Below are positions 46,218 through 55,419 of a stretch of 64,000 bases of DNA, one piece after another (the stretch's first letter is position 1; every line of letters starts with the position of its first letter). The notes beneath the pieces were generated by a model. The model searched no databases. It had not been told where the DNA came from and saw nothing but the letters and a program-made list of their open reading frames with translations. Origin of the DNA: Blautia sp. MSJ-9 (GTDB lineage Bacteria > Bacillota > Clostridia > Lachnospirales > Lachnospiraceae); contig NZ_JAHLQG010000053.1 of assembly GCF_018919065.1 (NCBI RefSeq), forward strand, positions 36,215 through 100,214, given 5' to 3'. A program made the position numbers and the translations under genes.

Positions 46218-46394
46218 ACTTGTTCTCCTCTTTAAATCTCTATTCTCAGTCGTTTTCTCTTTCGTTATCATATTTAAGATTATTGCTCACTCCATTTACC
46301 CAATGTCAGGATATTGATTTGTGAACAATAACCGTATAAGTTCAAGTATTCATTAATATAGTTTCCGCACTTTTCCCGCAAAAACTATATTTTT

Positions 46395-47171
46395 TTACAG
46401 AACAAATTTCGCAATTACTCCAAGCACCAACAGATGCAAAGGATAAAAAGCATAATAAACATATTTATTGATACGGTCTTTTCTCTCACCGTTGTAGCAC
46501 CAGATTCCATAGAACGCGATCGGTCCAGTCACATACATCAGACTGATGATGCAGCCCAGCACTGTCTTCAGCACATTTTTTGTATCAAACACATAGAACA
46601 CTGTCACCAGCAGCACCATGCACAGACCATATTCTGCACGGAAAATACTCACCCACACGATCGCAGCGATCATGATCAGTATCCTCACCATACTGCCTGC
46701 AAATCCCGAAGAATTGCTAAACAGTTCCATACATTTCAACATGATCAGGCAGATGCACATCGTGATCATTGCATTCTGACTGGAAAGATCCCACACCTTT
46801 CCACATATCGCCAAATCATACGGAATCTCACTGACCAGTGCAGTGATGATCATTGTCAGCAGATATTTCTTATAGTCAGATGTATTGCGAAATCCCTCCA
46901 CCAGCAGAAACGCAAATACGGGAATCGCCATCCCTCCAATAAGCTGCATGATGGACCCGATTCCCGCAAGTGTCATCAAACGGGAATCCTGGGACATCGC
47001 CTGGTTCAGACTTTCCTGCGTGTACTGGTCTAAATGAATCAGTCCTTTTTCAATAACAGCAATTCCAACTGTCTGGATCAGCATGACAATACATGCAAAC
47101 ATCTTCAGCCCATCGGCCGTGATGTCCGGAGTTTTCCAGACGATTCCTCTTCTTCCCGTTGTCATATTCAT
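46395..47171 (-). CDS. TraX-family membrane protein
   Basis: This 258-aa protein has eight or nine membrane helices. Its start 'DITADGLKMFACIVMLIQTV' and end 'YYAFYPLHLLVLGVIAKFVL' are the TraX signature. F-plasmid TraX acetylates pilin, and chromosomal relatives are probable membrane acyltransferases. It begins 4 bp after the MalG-type permease gene and precedes the beta-galactosidase, so it is embedded in the sugar operon. Its contribution there is unclear. Confidence 0.88.
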   Translation of the reverse strand: MNMTTGRRGIVWKTPDITADGLKMFACIVMLIQTVGIAVIEKGLIHLDQYTQESLNQAMSQDSRLMTLAGIGSIMQLIGGMAIPVFAFLLVEGFRNTSDYKKYLLTMIITALVSEIPYDLAICGKVWDLSSQNAMITMCICLIMLKCMELFSNSSGFAGSMVRILIMIAAIVWVSIFRAEYGLCMVLLVTVFYVFDTKNVLKTVLGCIISLMYVTGPIAFYGIWCYNGERKDRINKYVYYAFYPLHLLVLGVIAKFVL

Positions 47172-47175
47172 AATA

Positions 47176-48030
47176 TCAACCTTTTACAGCACCGCCTGTA
47201 ATTCCTTCCACATAGAATTTCTGCATGATCATAAACAGAATAGAGATCGGTATGGATACCAGTACACCACCAGCACAGAACTGAGTAAAGTAAGAATTGA
47301 TCAGACTCTTATCCAGCATCTTGTACAGACCAATGGCAACTGTATATTTGGAAGAAATTCCGGCATTCAGGATCATCTTTGCATACACGAAATCCATCCA
47401 CGGTACCAGGAAACTGCTGATAACTGTATAAACAACGATCGGGCGGCTCATCGGTAGAACCATCTGGAAGAAAATTCTTGCCTCGCTGCATCCGTCGATT
47501 CTGGCTGCCTCGCAGAGTGCTCTCGGAACTGTATCAAAGAATCCCTTCGCAATCAGATAACCCAGACCTGATGAAGCAGAATAAACCATGATCAGACCGG
47601 CATAGCTGTTTGTCAGGTTAAAGGATTTCAGTGTAAAGTAAACAGCGATCATTGCCAGCATACCAGGAAACAGGTTCAGGATAACTGCCATGTTCATCAG
47701 CGGTTTTCTCATCTTAAATCTCATAACAGACGTTGCATAGGCAACCATCAGTACGAACATAGTGGAAATCACACATGTAAAGCATGCGATGATGAATGTA
47801 TTCAGAAACCACTGTGGAAACTGAGATACAGAATCCGGATGAAACAGTTTCAGGTAATTATTAATGCTCCATTCCTTCGGGAAAAATGTGCTGGTGTTCA
47901 TTCCTGAATAAGCACTGAAGGAAGTACATACGAGCCAGATGATCGGAACCAGCCAGATAAATGCCAGTACAGCGATCAGTAAGTTATGTAATACTATAGA
48001 AGAAGTACGACTATCTTTCATCTTTCTCAT
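47176..48030 (-). CDS. Sugar ABC transporter permease (MalG-type)
   Basis: This 284-aa inner permease subunit has six membrane helices and the EAA loop 'EAARIDGCSEARIFFQMVLP', which docks the ATPase. No ATPase gene is in the locus, so a shared MsmK-type ATPase encoded elsewhere is expected. The start overlaps the previous permease's stop by one base (TAATG). Confidence 0.93.
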   Translation of the reverse strand: MRKMKDSRTSSIVLHNLLIAVLAFIWLVPIIWLVCTSFSAYSGMNTSTFFPKEWSINNYLKLFHPDSVSQFPQWFLNTFIIACFTCVISTMFVLMVAYATSVMRFKMRKPLMNMAVILNLFPGMLAMIAVYFTLKSFNLTNSYAGLIMVYSASSGLGYLIAKGFFDTVPRALCEAARIDGCSEARIFFQMVLPMSRPIVVYTVISSFLVPWMDFVYAKMILNAGISSKYTVAIGLYKMLDKSLINSYFTQFCAGGVLVSIPISILFMIMQKFYVEGITGGAVKG

Positions 48031-49490
48031 TATTGATATGTTCCCTCCTTATCTCCCTTGATCATCCTGTTAAATGCAACCAGGGTGAATATTGCACAGA
48101 TGATGAACACGATAATACCGATTGCTGATGCCATCTTGTAGTTATAATAATCCTGAGTCAGACGGAACAGCCAGGTAACCAGAAGGTCAACCTCTTTTGC
48201 CTGTGAGCTTGCCATTGCCTGGTTTGTTGTTGTATAAACATCCTGTGTGAGCAGATAAATAACATTAAAGTTATTAATATTTTTTACAAAGTCTGTGATC
48301 AGAGCAGGTCCTGTTACAAAGAGCAGATATGGCATTGTGATCTTTCTGAATATCTGGAAGTTTGTTGCACCGTCTACTCTTGCACTCTCAAGCTGGTCAG
48401 AAGGAAGGTTCATCAGAACACCTGTTGCAATCAGCATCTGATACGGAACACCAATCCAGATATTAATAAGAATGATCATTACATGTGCCCAGCCCGGTGC
48501 AGAAAGAAACGGGATGTAACTTGTGGACACAAGTCCTATGCTTCTTAAAAATCCGGTCAGTCCAATACTGTTGCAGATTGTATTGACAATACCTCCATTT
48601 GAAAAGAAGTTACGAACCAGCAGAAGTGATACAAACTGCGGAACTGCAATCGTTACGATAAATAAAGTACGCCACATCTTCGGCAGTCTTGTCTTCTTGC
48701 TGTTGAGAAGCAGGGAAAGCAGGATACCTCCGATATAAGTTGTAAATGTTGCGAAGAAAGCCCATACAAGTGTCCATCCCAGAACCCGCACAAATGCATA
48801 TCCGAACGTAGATGTAAGGCCACCGCCGCCAAACAAACTGATAAAGTTACTGAAACCTACCCATGAGAACAACTCAGTAGGAGGCATATGCTGCTGATCA
48901 TAATTTGTAAATGCTACAAAGATCAGAAGTAAGATTGGGATTAATGTGAAGATCACAACTCCAAGTACCGGAAGTGTCAGTAATGTGATGTGAAACTTCT
49001 CTTCTGTCAATGATCTGAGATCTTCTTTAAAAGTATTGATATGCTTTCCCGTTTCTTCCATTTTCTGAAGTGTATAAGCATTGATCACGTTCTTAAACCA
49101 CACAACTGCCGTTGCAAACCACACAACAAAGCTGAACAATGAGAACAACAGGATGGTGAATGAGTTATCATAATCATTAAACTCACTCTTCATTGTTTTC
49201 ATGTTAAAGACTTTTTCCATCTTTACAGTACCAAGACTGCCGAATTTCGGCACATACTGCATTGCAAACTTTACTGTGAAAAAGATTACTGCAATCTCCA
49301 GTAAAGTCATCAACACTGCTTTTACATACTGTTTACGTTTCGCATATCCTGCTCCCATCCAGATCAGGGAAAGCTTTACGAACGCATCACCTTTTGCTAC
49401 AGCAGTACCAAAATCAGCAAAAAATCCGCCGATGGCTTTAAAGAAACCACCTACTGCCGCTACAGCAGAATTATTTTCCTGTGCTGCCAT
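48030..49490 (-). CDS. Sugar ABC transporter permease (MalF-type) with N-terminal extension
   Basis: This 486-aa permease is longer than the usual ~300 aa. Residues 1-175 form an extra region with two hydrophobic segments ('AVLMTLLEIAVIFFTVKFAM', 'LLFSLFSFVVWFATAVVWF'). The MalF core follows, with its EAA loop 'LESARVDGATNFQIFRKITM'. It pairs with the MalG-type permease coupled behind it and the binding protein ahead. It starts behind GAGGAGGAG. Confidence 0.92.
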   Translation of the reverse strand: MAAQENNSAVAAVGGFFKAIGGFFADFGTAVAKGDAFVKLSLIWMGAGYAKRKQYVKAVLMTLLEIAVIFFTVKFAMQYVPKFGSLGTVKMEKVFNMKTMKSEFNDYDNSFTILLFSLFSFVVWFATAVVWFKNVINAYTLQKMEETGKHINTFKEDLRSLTEEKFHITLLTLPVLGVVIFTLIPILLLIFVAFTNYDQQHMPPTELFSWVGFSNFISLFGGGGLTSTFGYAFVRVLGWTLVWAFFATFTTYIGGILLSLLLNSKKTRLPKMWRTLFIVTIAVPQFVSLLLVRNFFSNGGIVNTICNSIGLTGFLRSIGLVSTSYIPFLSAPGWAHVMIILINIWIGVPYQMLIATGVLMNLPSDQLESARVDGATNFQIFRKITMPYLLFVTGPALITDFVKNINNFNVIYLLTQDVYTTTNQAMASSQAKEVDLLVTWLFRLTQDYYNYKMASAIGIIVFIICAIFTLVAFNRMIKGDKEGTYQ

Positions 49491-49561
49491 GTCTCTCCTC
49501 CTCGTTATTTCTTTTTTGTTACTGCCTGTTTTCAGACAGCAACAGTCTTTTCCTTAAAACA

Positions 49562-49587
49562 GCCCACATGCCGTTATGCATATGGGC
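49562..49587 (-). terminator. Intercistronic hairpin between binding protein and permease genes
   Basis: GCCCACATGC (49562-49571) pairs with GCATATGGGC (49578-49587), with one wobble, followed leftward by TGTTTT. Such a hairpin after a binding-protein gene usually causes partial termination and raises binding-protein levels over the permeases. Confidence 0.7.
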
Positions 49588-49755
49588 CATTTTTCAGAAG
49601 CTATATCATATAATTTTTTTATTTTCCAATTATATTCCGCATGTTTTTTATATTTTAGTCAGAAACCTTAAAAATTTTACGTTCTTATTTATGTTCTAAC
49701 CACTTACTGTTCACTATGTTCTCAGTAATTCAAAGCATGTTTTGTCAGCTCATAA

Positions 49756-51021
49756 TTATTCTACAGGAGCTGTAACACCATCTACCAGGTTATCAAGTGC
49801 TTCCTGAATTGCATTGTCATCATCTGCGGATAATGTTCCCTGTGCAACCAGTTCACCAAATGTCTGAGCCGGATCCCAGTATTTTCCGCCAACTTTCTGA
49901 GCCTGAGCATATTCAGACTGAGCTGAGAGTGCTGCAAGAGCTACATTTTCCTGAACAGAATCAGAAGCTGCTACATTCTTATTGGAAGGACCACTTTCTC
50001 TCTGGTCAAAGAACATCTGCTGGGATTCTTCGTTTGTAAGGTACTCAGCAAGAAGAACTGCCCATCCGGAATTCTCGGAATATCCGTTTACACCAACATA
50101 TTTGTAACCGGCAACAGATCCCTGCTGAACCTGTTTGTCACCAACTGTAAATGTAGGAAGCTTTGTTGCTGCATATCCGTCACCAAATACATCCTGTGCT
50201 GTGATCGCATCCCATGTACCGGAAACGCATGCTACCAGATTACCGGATGCAAGCTGGTTAGACATATCCCCATCAGCAACTGCCATAAATGCTGAATTAG
50301 ATGTGATATCAAGCATTCCTTTCACTACATCAACACCTGTATATCCGTCAGTACTTGTTCCGTTCCAATCCATAGTTGTTGTTCCGTCATCGTTAAGTCC
50401 TGTTGTAAATCCTGCTCCATAGAAGAAGGAAGCATTGTACCATCCGGATGCAAGTGTCATACCGACTTTCTTTCCGGCCTTATCAGCCGCTTCAAGAAGG
50501 CTGTCCCAGCTTGCTGCATCTTCTTCGGAAATTACAGATGAATCATAGTAAAGAAAATATCCGTTGTCAGCAGCTCTTGGAAATGCATACAGGCTGCCAT
50601 CAATTGTTGCTGCATCAATAGCACCTTCAACGTTTGCTGCTTTTACATCATCAAGTGTTGTATCTGCAAGCTGAAGTGCTTCCGCATAATCATCAAGTTT
50701 CAGAAGTGCTCCTGCTTTTACAAGATCTGTGAGCTGATCATCTGCGAATGCATATACATCTGCACCAGCCTCTACGTCTGTCAGAATAGTATCTTTTGCA
50801 GTAGACTCAGATTCTACGCCAATCTGAATATCAAATTTCTGATCTGCATACTTCTCCTGGAATTTATCTGTCAGTTCTTTTAATAAATCCTGGTCTTCCT
50901 CAGCTCCCCATACAGTCAGTTTAATTGTCTCATCCTCTGCTGCGCTTACACATACTGTGCAGGAAAGTGCCATAGCTGCTGCCAGCAACGGTGCGATCAC
51001 CTTTTTTACATTTTTTCTCAT
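49756..51021 (-). CDS. Sugar ABC transporter substrate-binding protein (maltose-binding type)
   Basis: This 421-aa exported protein has a signal peptide (about 1-28, 'PLLAAAMALSCTVCVSA'). The mature part has the cluster-B fold ('IKLTVWGAEEDQDLLKELTD', 'FADDQLTDLVKAGALLKLDD', 'AFPRAADNGYFLYYD'). The segment before the cysteine does not fit a normal lipobox (ALSC), so a lipid anchor is doubtful and SPase I cleavage after VSA is possible. The start at 51021 follows AGGAGGAAGAGAAA. Position in the galactoside operon suggests galacto-oligosaccharide binding. Confidence 0.92.
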   Translation of the reverse strand: MRKNVKKVIAPLLAAAMALSCTVCVSAAEDETIKLTVWGAEEDQDLLKELTDKFQEKYADQKFDIQIGVESESTAKDTILTDVEAGADVYAFADDQLTDLVKAGALLKLDDYAEALQLADTTLDDVKAANVEGAIDAATIDGSLYAFPRAADNGYFLYYDSSVISEEDAASWDSLLEAADKAGKKVGMTLASGWYNASFFYGAGFTTGLNDDGTTTMDWNGTSTDGYTGVDVVKGMLDITSNSAFMAVADGDMSNQLASGNLVACVSGTWDAITAQDVFGDGYAATKLPTFTVGDKQVQQGSVAGYKYVGVNGYSENSGWAVLLAEYLTNEESQQMFFDQRESGPSNKNVAASDSVQENVALAALSAQSEYAQAQKVGGKYWDPAQTFGELVAQGTLSADDDNAIQEALDNLVDGVTAPVE

Positions 51022-51104
51022 TTTCTCTTCCTCCTGATTTCTGGTGGGTCTGCCCAAACATTCCATCATCCGCTTTTCCGGAATAAACGCTCGTTGTCTT
51101 GTCT

Positions 51105-51157
51105 GCGCAACCGCTTGTTCATGTTTTTAGTATATTCCATTATATCATCAAAGTCAA
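51105..51157 (-). promoter_or_regulatory. Promoter and LacI-type operator of the galactoside operon
   Basis: Read leftward: -35 TTGACT (51152-51157), a 17-bp spacer and -10 TATACT (51129-51134). A LacI-type site GCGCAACCGCTTGTTC (51105-51120) covers the expected transcription start. Related CAANCGNTTG-like sites are at 51256-51269 and 52553-52564, the latter ahead of the regulator gene. Confidence 0.75.
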
Positions 51158-51255
51158 TTAGCCATTATTATCTAATTTCAGTACTGTATTTTTGCTATAT
51201 TGCACAATTCAGGACTTGATTTTCCGTTTTTCTGCGCAAACATCATCCGCTTTTG

Positions 51256-51269
51256 TGCAACCGTTTTCA
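51256..51269. promoter_or_regulatory. cre-like / LacI-family site upstream of the galactoside promoter
   Basis: TGCAACCGTTTTCA fits the CcpA cre consensus TGNAANCGNWNNCA at every fixed position and also resembles the local LacI operators. It lies about 100 bp upstream of the -35. The rest of the 51022-51520 gap holds the promoter, repeat copy E and no gene. Confidence 0.5.
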
Positions 51270-51396
51270 CTAAAAACCGCCTGCATGATTCTCCGCCTGC
51301 AACGGAACCTCCCATGATACAATATAAAAAGTTCCCTGTTTATTGTTTTCCAATAATACAGAGAACTCTTACGCTCATTTCTAAGTTTTTAACCAA

Positions 51397-51480
51397 ATCA
51401 AGTAAATCCCCTGCTTCAATTGTGAAAAGCAATAAGCAGTGGGTGGGGACTTGCTCATAAAATCGACTTCATTTATCCGC
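51397..51480. repeat. Dispersed intergenic repeat, copy E (inverted)
   Basis: On the minus strand it reads CAAGTCCCCACCCACTGC, TTATTGCTTTTC, then CAATTGAAGC. This matches the plus strand of copy G at 60453-60510 almost base for base over about 40 bp. It also carries the ATAAAATC/ATCCGC core. Confidence 0.7.
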
Positions 51481-51520
51481 GTGACTTACGCCTCAATTTA
51501 TTATCAGCAGATGTTCCTTT

Positions 51521-52528
51521 CTACTGTGTCGATTCACGCAGCACTACCTGATAATTTAATGGCAGTATATCTTCTTCCGGATTCTCTCCAAGAATCTTAA
51601 GCAGCTTGATACAGGCTATCTTCCCAAGTCTTATTGTATCAAACCGAATACTGGTGATCGGTGGATTATTATATTCCAGATTTTTGCTGTCATACATACT
51701 TGCAACTTTTATATCTGCCGGAATCTGTATTTTCTTTTCCCGCAGACTGCTCAGACACATACCGCAGATCACATCATCCATACAGACAATTCCATCTGCC
51801 CCTTCCTCGATCAGCTGATTCACCGCCTCAGATACCGCTACCTGATTATCCGCATCCATAAAAATCAGGTGCTCATTTACAGGAACTCCCATCTCCTTAT
51901 GAGCTTCCAGAAATCCCTGATATCTGCTTCCAGTTACATCGTAAGATTGATTTCCTCCAAGCAGTGCCAGATTCTTAAATCCCTTCATCAGCATAATACT
52001 TGTCAGCTCTTTTCCGGCTTCCTGGTTCTTATTGTCCACAAATGGAACCTCCGGATCTGAAGATGGTCCGATCAATATGTATGGTTCCTTACAGTTCTTC
52101 AGATATTTCTGAACCTTAGAACTTACTACCGTCCTGCTGACAATGATTCCGTCGACTTTCCGATTTGCTTCCAGCCTTTGTATCTGCGATACATCTTCCC
52201 CATCAATCATAGAAATAATAATATCATAATCATAGGAAGATGCCACCTCACAGATTCCATTCATGCAATCTTTAAAAAAAAGGAATTCTGTAGCAACATA
52301 ATCCTTCGGCATCAGCAGTGCAATATTATAAGTTTTACGCTGTGCCAGTCCCTTTGCCACCACATTAGGCCGGTAATCATGTTCTTTAATAAATGCCTGC
52401 ACCCTGTCTCTGGTAGCCTGACTGATTCTTCCCTTTCCTGAAATAGCTCTTGATACGGTTGTTTTGCTTACCCCCAGTTCTCGGGCAATGTCTTCAATCG
52501 TATATACCTTCTTCTCTTCTGTTTTCAT
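51521..52528 (-). CDS. LacI-family transcriptional regulator of the galactoside operon
   Basis: This 335-aa repressor has an N-terminal helix-turn-helix with hinge (4-60; 'TIEDIARELGVSKTTVSRAI', 'SGKGRISQATRDRV'). A periplasmic-binding-fold sensor domain follows (65-335; 'FVDNKNQEAGKELTSIMLMK', 'DGIVCMDDVICGMCLSSLRE'). It is directly upstream of the binding-protein operon. A matching operator lies 25 bp before its own start, suggesting autoregulation. Confidence 0.92.
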   Translation of the reverse strand: MKTEEKKVYTIEDIARELGVSKTTVSRAISGKGRISQATRDRVQAFIKEHDYRPNVVAKGLAQRKTYNIALLMPKDYVATEFLFFKDCMNGICEVASSYDYDIIISMIDGEDVSQIQRLEANRKVDGIIVSRTVVSSKVQKYLKNCKEPYILIGPSSDPEVPFVDNKNQEAGKELTSIMLMKGFKNLALLGGNQSYDVTGSRYQGFLEAHKEMGVPVNEHLIFMDADNQVAVSEAVNQLIEEGADGIVCMDDVICGMCLSSLREKKIQIPADIKVASMYDSKNLEYNNPPITSIRFDTIRLGKIACIKLLKILGENPEEDILPLNYQVVLRESTQ

Positions 52529-52552
52529 AAAAACACCCCGTTTATCTTTTAC

Positions 52553-52564
52553 GCAACCGATTGC
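52553..52564 (-). promoter_or_regulatory. LacI-type operator ahead of the galactoside regulator
   Basis: GCAACCGATTGC is palindromic except for one central pair, and sits 25 bp upstream of the regulator ATG. It shares GCAACCG with sites at 51107 and 51257. Confidence 0.6.
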
Positions 52565-52762
52565 CCATCTTGCTTAGATTTAGCATAGCAAATTCCAGTT
52601 TCTATGACAAGCCCCAATTTGACCGAAGCTTTACTCATACTTCCATTATATGATGTTAGGGTCAAAAAGTATTTTTCCCCTAACTTGATATCTACGAATT
52701 GCTCCGCTGCTTCGCTGCTCCTGCAATTCTCATTATTTTATTTTGATTTTCAAAATAGGTGC

Positions 52763-52790
52763 TTGATTTTTTGAATATTTGTGGTATAGT
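52763..52790 (+). promoter_or_regulatory. Promoter of the hemolysin III gene
   Basis: -35 TTGATT (52763-52768), a 16-bp spacer and -10 TATAGT (52785-52790), giving a leader of about 180 nt with no recognised motif. Elsewhere in 52565-52762 I see only small inverted repeats (for example GAATTGC/GCAATTC at about 52696-52730). Confidence 0.55.
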
Positions 52791-52976
52791 ATTCGTATAC
52801 TTAATATATAGTTTTAATTACTACTTGATATTGTTTTTATTTATATTTGCATGTTAAAACCGAATTTCTGTTAAATTTTCTCAGAACTCCGGCAGGTCAG
52901 ACAGATATTCACAATCTACATTGTTATCTGATCATAATCTCATTAACATACACCCAAATGAATGGAGGCGTTTACT

Positions 52977-53639
52977 ATGAAATTCAAATTAAAAGATCCA
53001 GGAAGTGCGATCACTCATGGCATCGCTCTTCTCCTCGCAGCAGTCGGTGCTGTCCCGCTTATTATCAAAGCGGCACGTTCTTATGATGTGATCCATATCG
53101 TAGCATTGAGCATTTTTATCCTTACAATGATCCTGCTTTATGCTGCCAGCACAATCTACCATTCCGTAGACTCTACAGAGAAAGTTAACCGCCGTCTTCG
53201 AAAGATGGATCATATGATGATCTTTGTAATGATCGCAGGCAGTTACACTCCGGTGTGCCTCATTGTTCTTCACAATCATATTGGCTATATTTTGTGTGCC
53301 CTGGTATGGAGTATTGCGATCCTTGGCATGATCCTAAAAGGATGCTGGATCACCTGCCCGAAATGGTTATCTTCCGTACTGTATATTGGCATGGGATGGC
53401 TCTGTGTCCTTGCATTTGTCCCAATCTTTCATGCACTCCCACGTGCTGGTTTTGACTGGCTTCTTGCAGGTGGAATTATTTACACTATCGGCGGTATGAT
53501 CTATGCTCTGAAAGTTCCGCTTTTCGATTCCAGACACAAGAATTTTGGTTCCCATGAAATTTTTCATATATTTGTGATGCTTGGAAGTGCCTGCCACTTT
53601 ATCGTAATGTATTTCTTCGTTGCGCCACTGCCTGTCTGA
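52977..53639 (+). CDS. Hemolysin III / PAQR-family membrane protein
   Basis: This 220-aa protein has seven membrane helices and the family's metal-site pattern: 'PGSAITHGIALLLA', 'ASTIYHSVDSTEK', 'DHMMIFVMIAGSYTPVCL', 'HEIFHIFVMLGSACHF'. Despite the name, the bacterial role is unclear; relatives affect membrane lipid homeostasis. The ATG at 52977 has GGAGG eight bases ahead. It is a single plus-strand gene ending at a bidirectional terminator. Confidence 0.9.
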   Translation: MKFKLKDPGSAITHGIALLLAAVGAVPLIIKAARSYDVIHIVALSIFILTMILLYAASTIYHSVDSTEKVNRRLRKMDHMMIFVMIAGSYTPVCLIVLHNHIGYILCALVWSIAILGMILKGCWITCPKWLSSVLYIGMGWLCVLAFVPIFHALPRAGFDWLLAGGIIYTIGGMIYALKVPLFDSRHKNFGSHEIFHIFVMLGSACHFIVMYFFVAPLPV

Positions 53640-53653
53640 CCAACATCATATAT

Positions 53654-53707
53654 AAAAAGATGTCCAGGATAATGATTGACACGTCAATCTTCCCGGACAT
53701 CTTTTCT
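53654..53707 (+). terminator. Terminator after the hemolysin III gene
   Basis: AAAAGATGTCC pairs with GGACATCTTTT, with an inner ATTGAC/GTCAAT helix. It has A-rich and T-rich flanks, so it can work on either strand. Confidence 0.8.
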
Positions 53708-53711
53708 ATTA

Positions 53712-53812
53712 TCAAGCGGATAAAATCATCCGCTTCGCTGCTTACTCATAACCAAATAACTACTCCGCAATTTATCAGAAGTAACTTACCTCCTGATACA
53801 GGCAAATCCTAT
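53712..53812. repeat. Dispersed intergenic repeat, copy F (both modules)
   Basis: It has GCGGATAAAATCATCCGC (a hairpin, GCGGAT/ATCCGC) plus TTCGCTGCTTACTCA, then the second module ATAACTACTCCGCAATTTATCAG and CCTCCTGATACAGGCAAATCC (each quoted run is continuous only to 20 bases in module 1; see positions for module 2). It links the two modules found separately elsewhere. Confidence 0.65.
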
Positions 53813-53829
53813 TTATAAATCTGTTTTTT

Positions 53830-54801
53830 TCAGACAGCTACTCTTCTCTCAGCATACAGACCATAAGAGCCATAACTTACACCAAAATATCCATAATAAC
53901 TCTTTGCTTCTGCAAATAATGGATCGTATACCAGACCTCCGATTTCAGCCCAGCAGTGTCCGCTTCCATCTGTTGATGTTGTATCTACGCAGACATATAC
54001 ATTATTGTATCCCAGTGCTTTCGCCAGATACGCAAACGCACATGCATCAGAGAAACAATCTCCGCCCTTTCCGCTCAGGATCAGATAGTCATTAGCATAT
54101 AATGCCGGCCATGCAGTCTGATTATGGAAAATTCTTTTTGTCTCATAATAATGCTGATACATTACCCATCTGAAACAAGTCTCAAATTTCTGACTCTTTG
54201 ACATACTTGGTTTGGTAATCGCATTTACCACATTCTTTGCTCTCTGCAGAGTTTCATACTCATATGCTCTTGTAGAATTCATTTTCTTTCCATTTGCATA
54301 GTAAAAGCTGCTGCCTTTTTTCCATGCTTCCAGAATTCCTTTTTCTGTGCAGTAATAAGTGGTATTTCCTACTTTAACAGTTTTTGTTCTCAGAACACCT
54401 TTATCACTAAAATAGTAATATTTTCCTGAAATCTTCTTTACACCAGTGCAGCGTACTCCATTGGAACCGAAATAATACTTTTTATCATTATATTTAATCC
54501 ATCCGGTTTTCATAAATCCCTTTGGACTAAAGTAATAAACCTCTCCATGAATCTTTCTCATTCCTGTCAGATACTTGCCATCCTTAAAATATTTCTTATT
54601 CTTTGTTCCGTAAGTATACCATCCATTCTTTAACGCAGGTGTTGGTGTTGGCGCAGGTGTTTCAATCGGTGTGATATCTGGAGCCGGAGTCTCAATCGGA
54701 ATTGGTGTTACTGTAATATCCGGTGTCTCTGCTGCCATAGCCGGAACACTAAGCATCATACAGGCCACACACATGGCAAAGCATTTGGTCATCTTTTTCA
54801 T
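53830..54801 (-). CDS. Secreted cell-wall-binding protein with transglutaminase-like domain
   Basis: This 323-aa protein has a signal peptide (1-24, 'MLSVPAMAAE'), a Pro/Thr-rich linker (28-56) and choline/wall-binding-type aromatic repeats (58-165; 'NGWYTYGTKNKKYF', 'VYYFSPKGFMKTGW', 'KYYYFSDKG'). A transglutaminase-like cysteine-protease fold follows (190-310), with Cys in 'GKGGDCFSDACAF', His in 'GSGHCWAEI' and Asp in 'LVYDPLF'. Substrate unknown; a wall-associated protease or amidase-like role is inferred. Confidence 0.88.
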   Translation of the reverse strand: MKKMTKCFAMCVACMMLSVPAMAAETPDITVTPIPIETPAPDITPIETPAPTPTPALKNGWYTYGTKNKKYFKDGKYLTGMRKIHGEVYYFSPKGFMKTGWIKYNDKKYYFGSNGVRCTGVKKISGKYYYFSDKGVLRTKTVKVGNTTYYCTEKGILEAWKKGSSFYYANGKKMNSTRAYEYETLQRAKNVVNAITKPSMSKSQKFETCFRWVMYQHYYETKRIFHNQTAWPALYANDYLILSGKGGDCFSDACAFAYLAKALGYNNVYVCVDTTSTDGSGHCWAEIGGLVYDPLFAEAKSYYGYFGVSYGSYGLYAERRVAV

Positions 54802-54848
54802 TTTCTTTTATCCTCCTGATACAATTTGGGAAAATACAGGCAGCAATA

Positions 54849-55091
54849 TCAGAATTTCATCAGCTCCAGTTTCTTATTTCTGGTAAGCTGTTTAATCTGA
54901 TACTCTCTTCTCATTGCCTCTTCTTTTGTCAAAAATCCTTCATAATATACAAGCGTAACCGGTCTTTTGGTCTTCGTATATTTTGCGCCGTTCTTTCCCT
55001 CATTATGTGCTTTCAGCCTTTTTTGCAGACAATTTGTCCATCCTGTATAAAGGGTTCCGTCTGCACATCTTACAATGTAAGTATAGTTCAT
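54849..55091 (-). CDS. GIY-YIG domain protein (UPF0213/YhbQ-like)
   Basis: This 80-aa single-domain protein has 'NYTYIVRCADGTLYTGWTNC' (the GIY-YIG variant YIV..LYTG), the catalytic arginine in 'LQKRLKAHNEGKNGAKYTK', and 'VYYEGFLTKEEAMRREYQIK' with the conserved glutamate. Such small proteins are probable structure-specific DNA nucleases. The ATG at 55091 follows GGAG. Confidence 0.9.
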   Translation of the reverse strand: MNYTYIVRCADGTLYTGWTNCLQKRLKAHNEGKNGAKYTKTKRPVTLVYYEGFLTKEEAMRREYQIKQLTRNKKLELMKF

Positions 55092-55350
55092 TATAATCTC
55101 CACTCCCAATGTACCTGTGACAAATACCGTTTAAACCTTAATTTCGGTATTCCACTTATACCATCTGCACTTTCACTGACATAACTTATACTGTCCATCC
55201 TGTACACTGATCTATGTAAAGGATAACCGCACATTACCATCTGCAGTCATCCTTATTTCTATAATAAACAGCCGGCATTAAAGCACGTATTTCACCCGGA
55301 CATATCCACGTCCCCGGATACCTTTTGCAGTATCTGAAGTCATTTTTATG
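55092..55350. other. Gap with no recognisable gene
   Basis: There is no open frame with coding character on either strand. The stretch is moderately GC and not obviously repeated. It precedes the sucrose-operon terminator. Confidence 0.5.
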
Positions 55351-55351
55351 T

Positions 55352-55405
55352 CAAAAAAGCAGGCAGGGAAACCGACTGCGGATTTTCTTTCCCACCTGCT
55401 TTATT
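55352..55405 (-). terminator. Intrinsic terminator of the sucrose operon
   Basis: Read leftward, AAAGCAGG and CCTGCTTT enclose GGAAA/TTTCC, followed by TTTTT. It lies 15 bp below the scrB stop. Confidence 0.8.
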
Positions 55406-55419
55406 ATACGTTTATTTTC

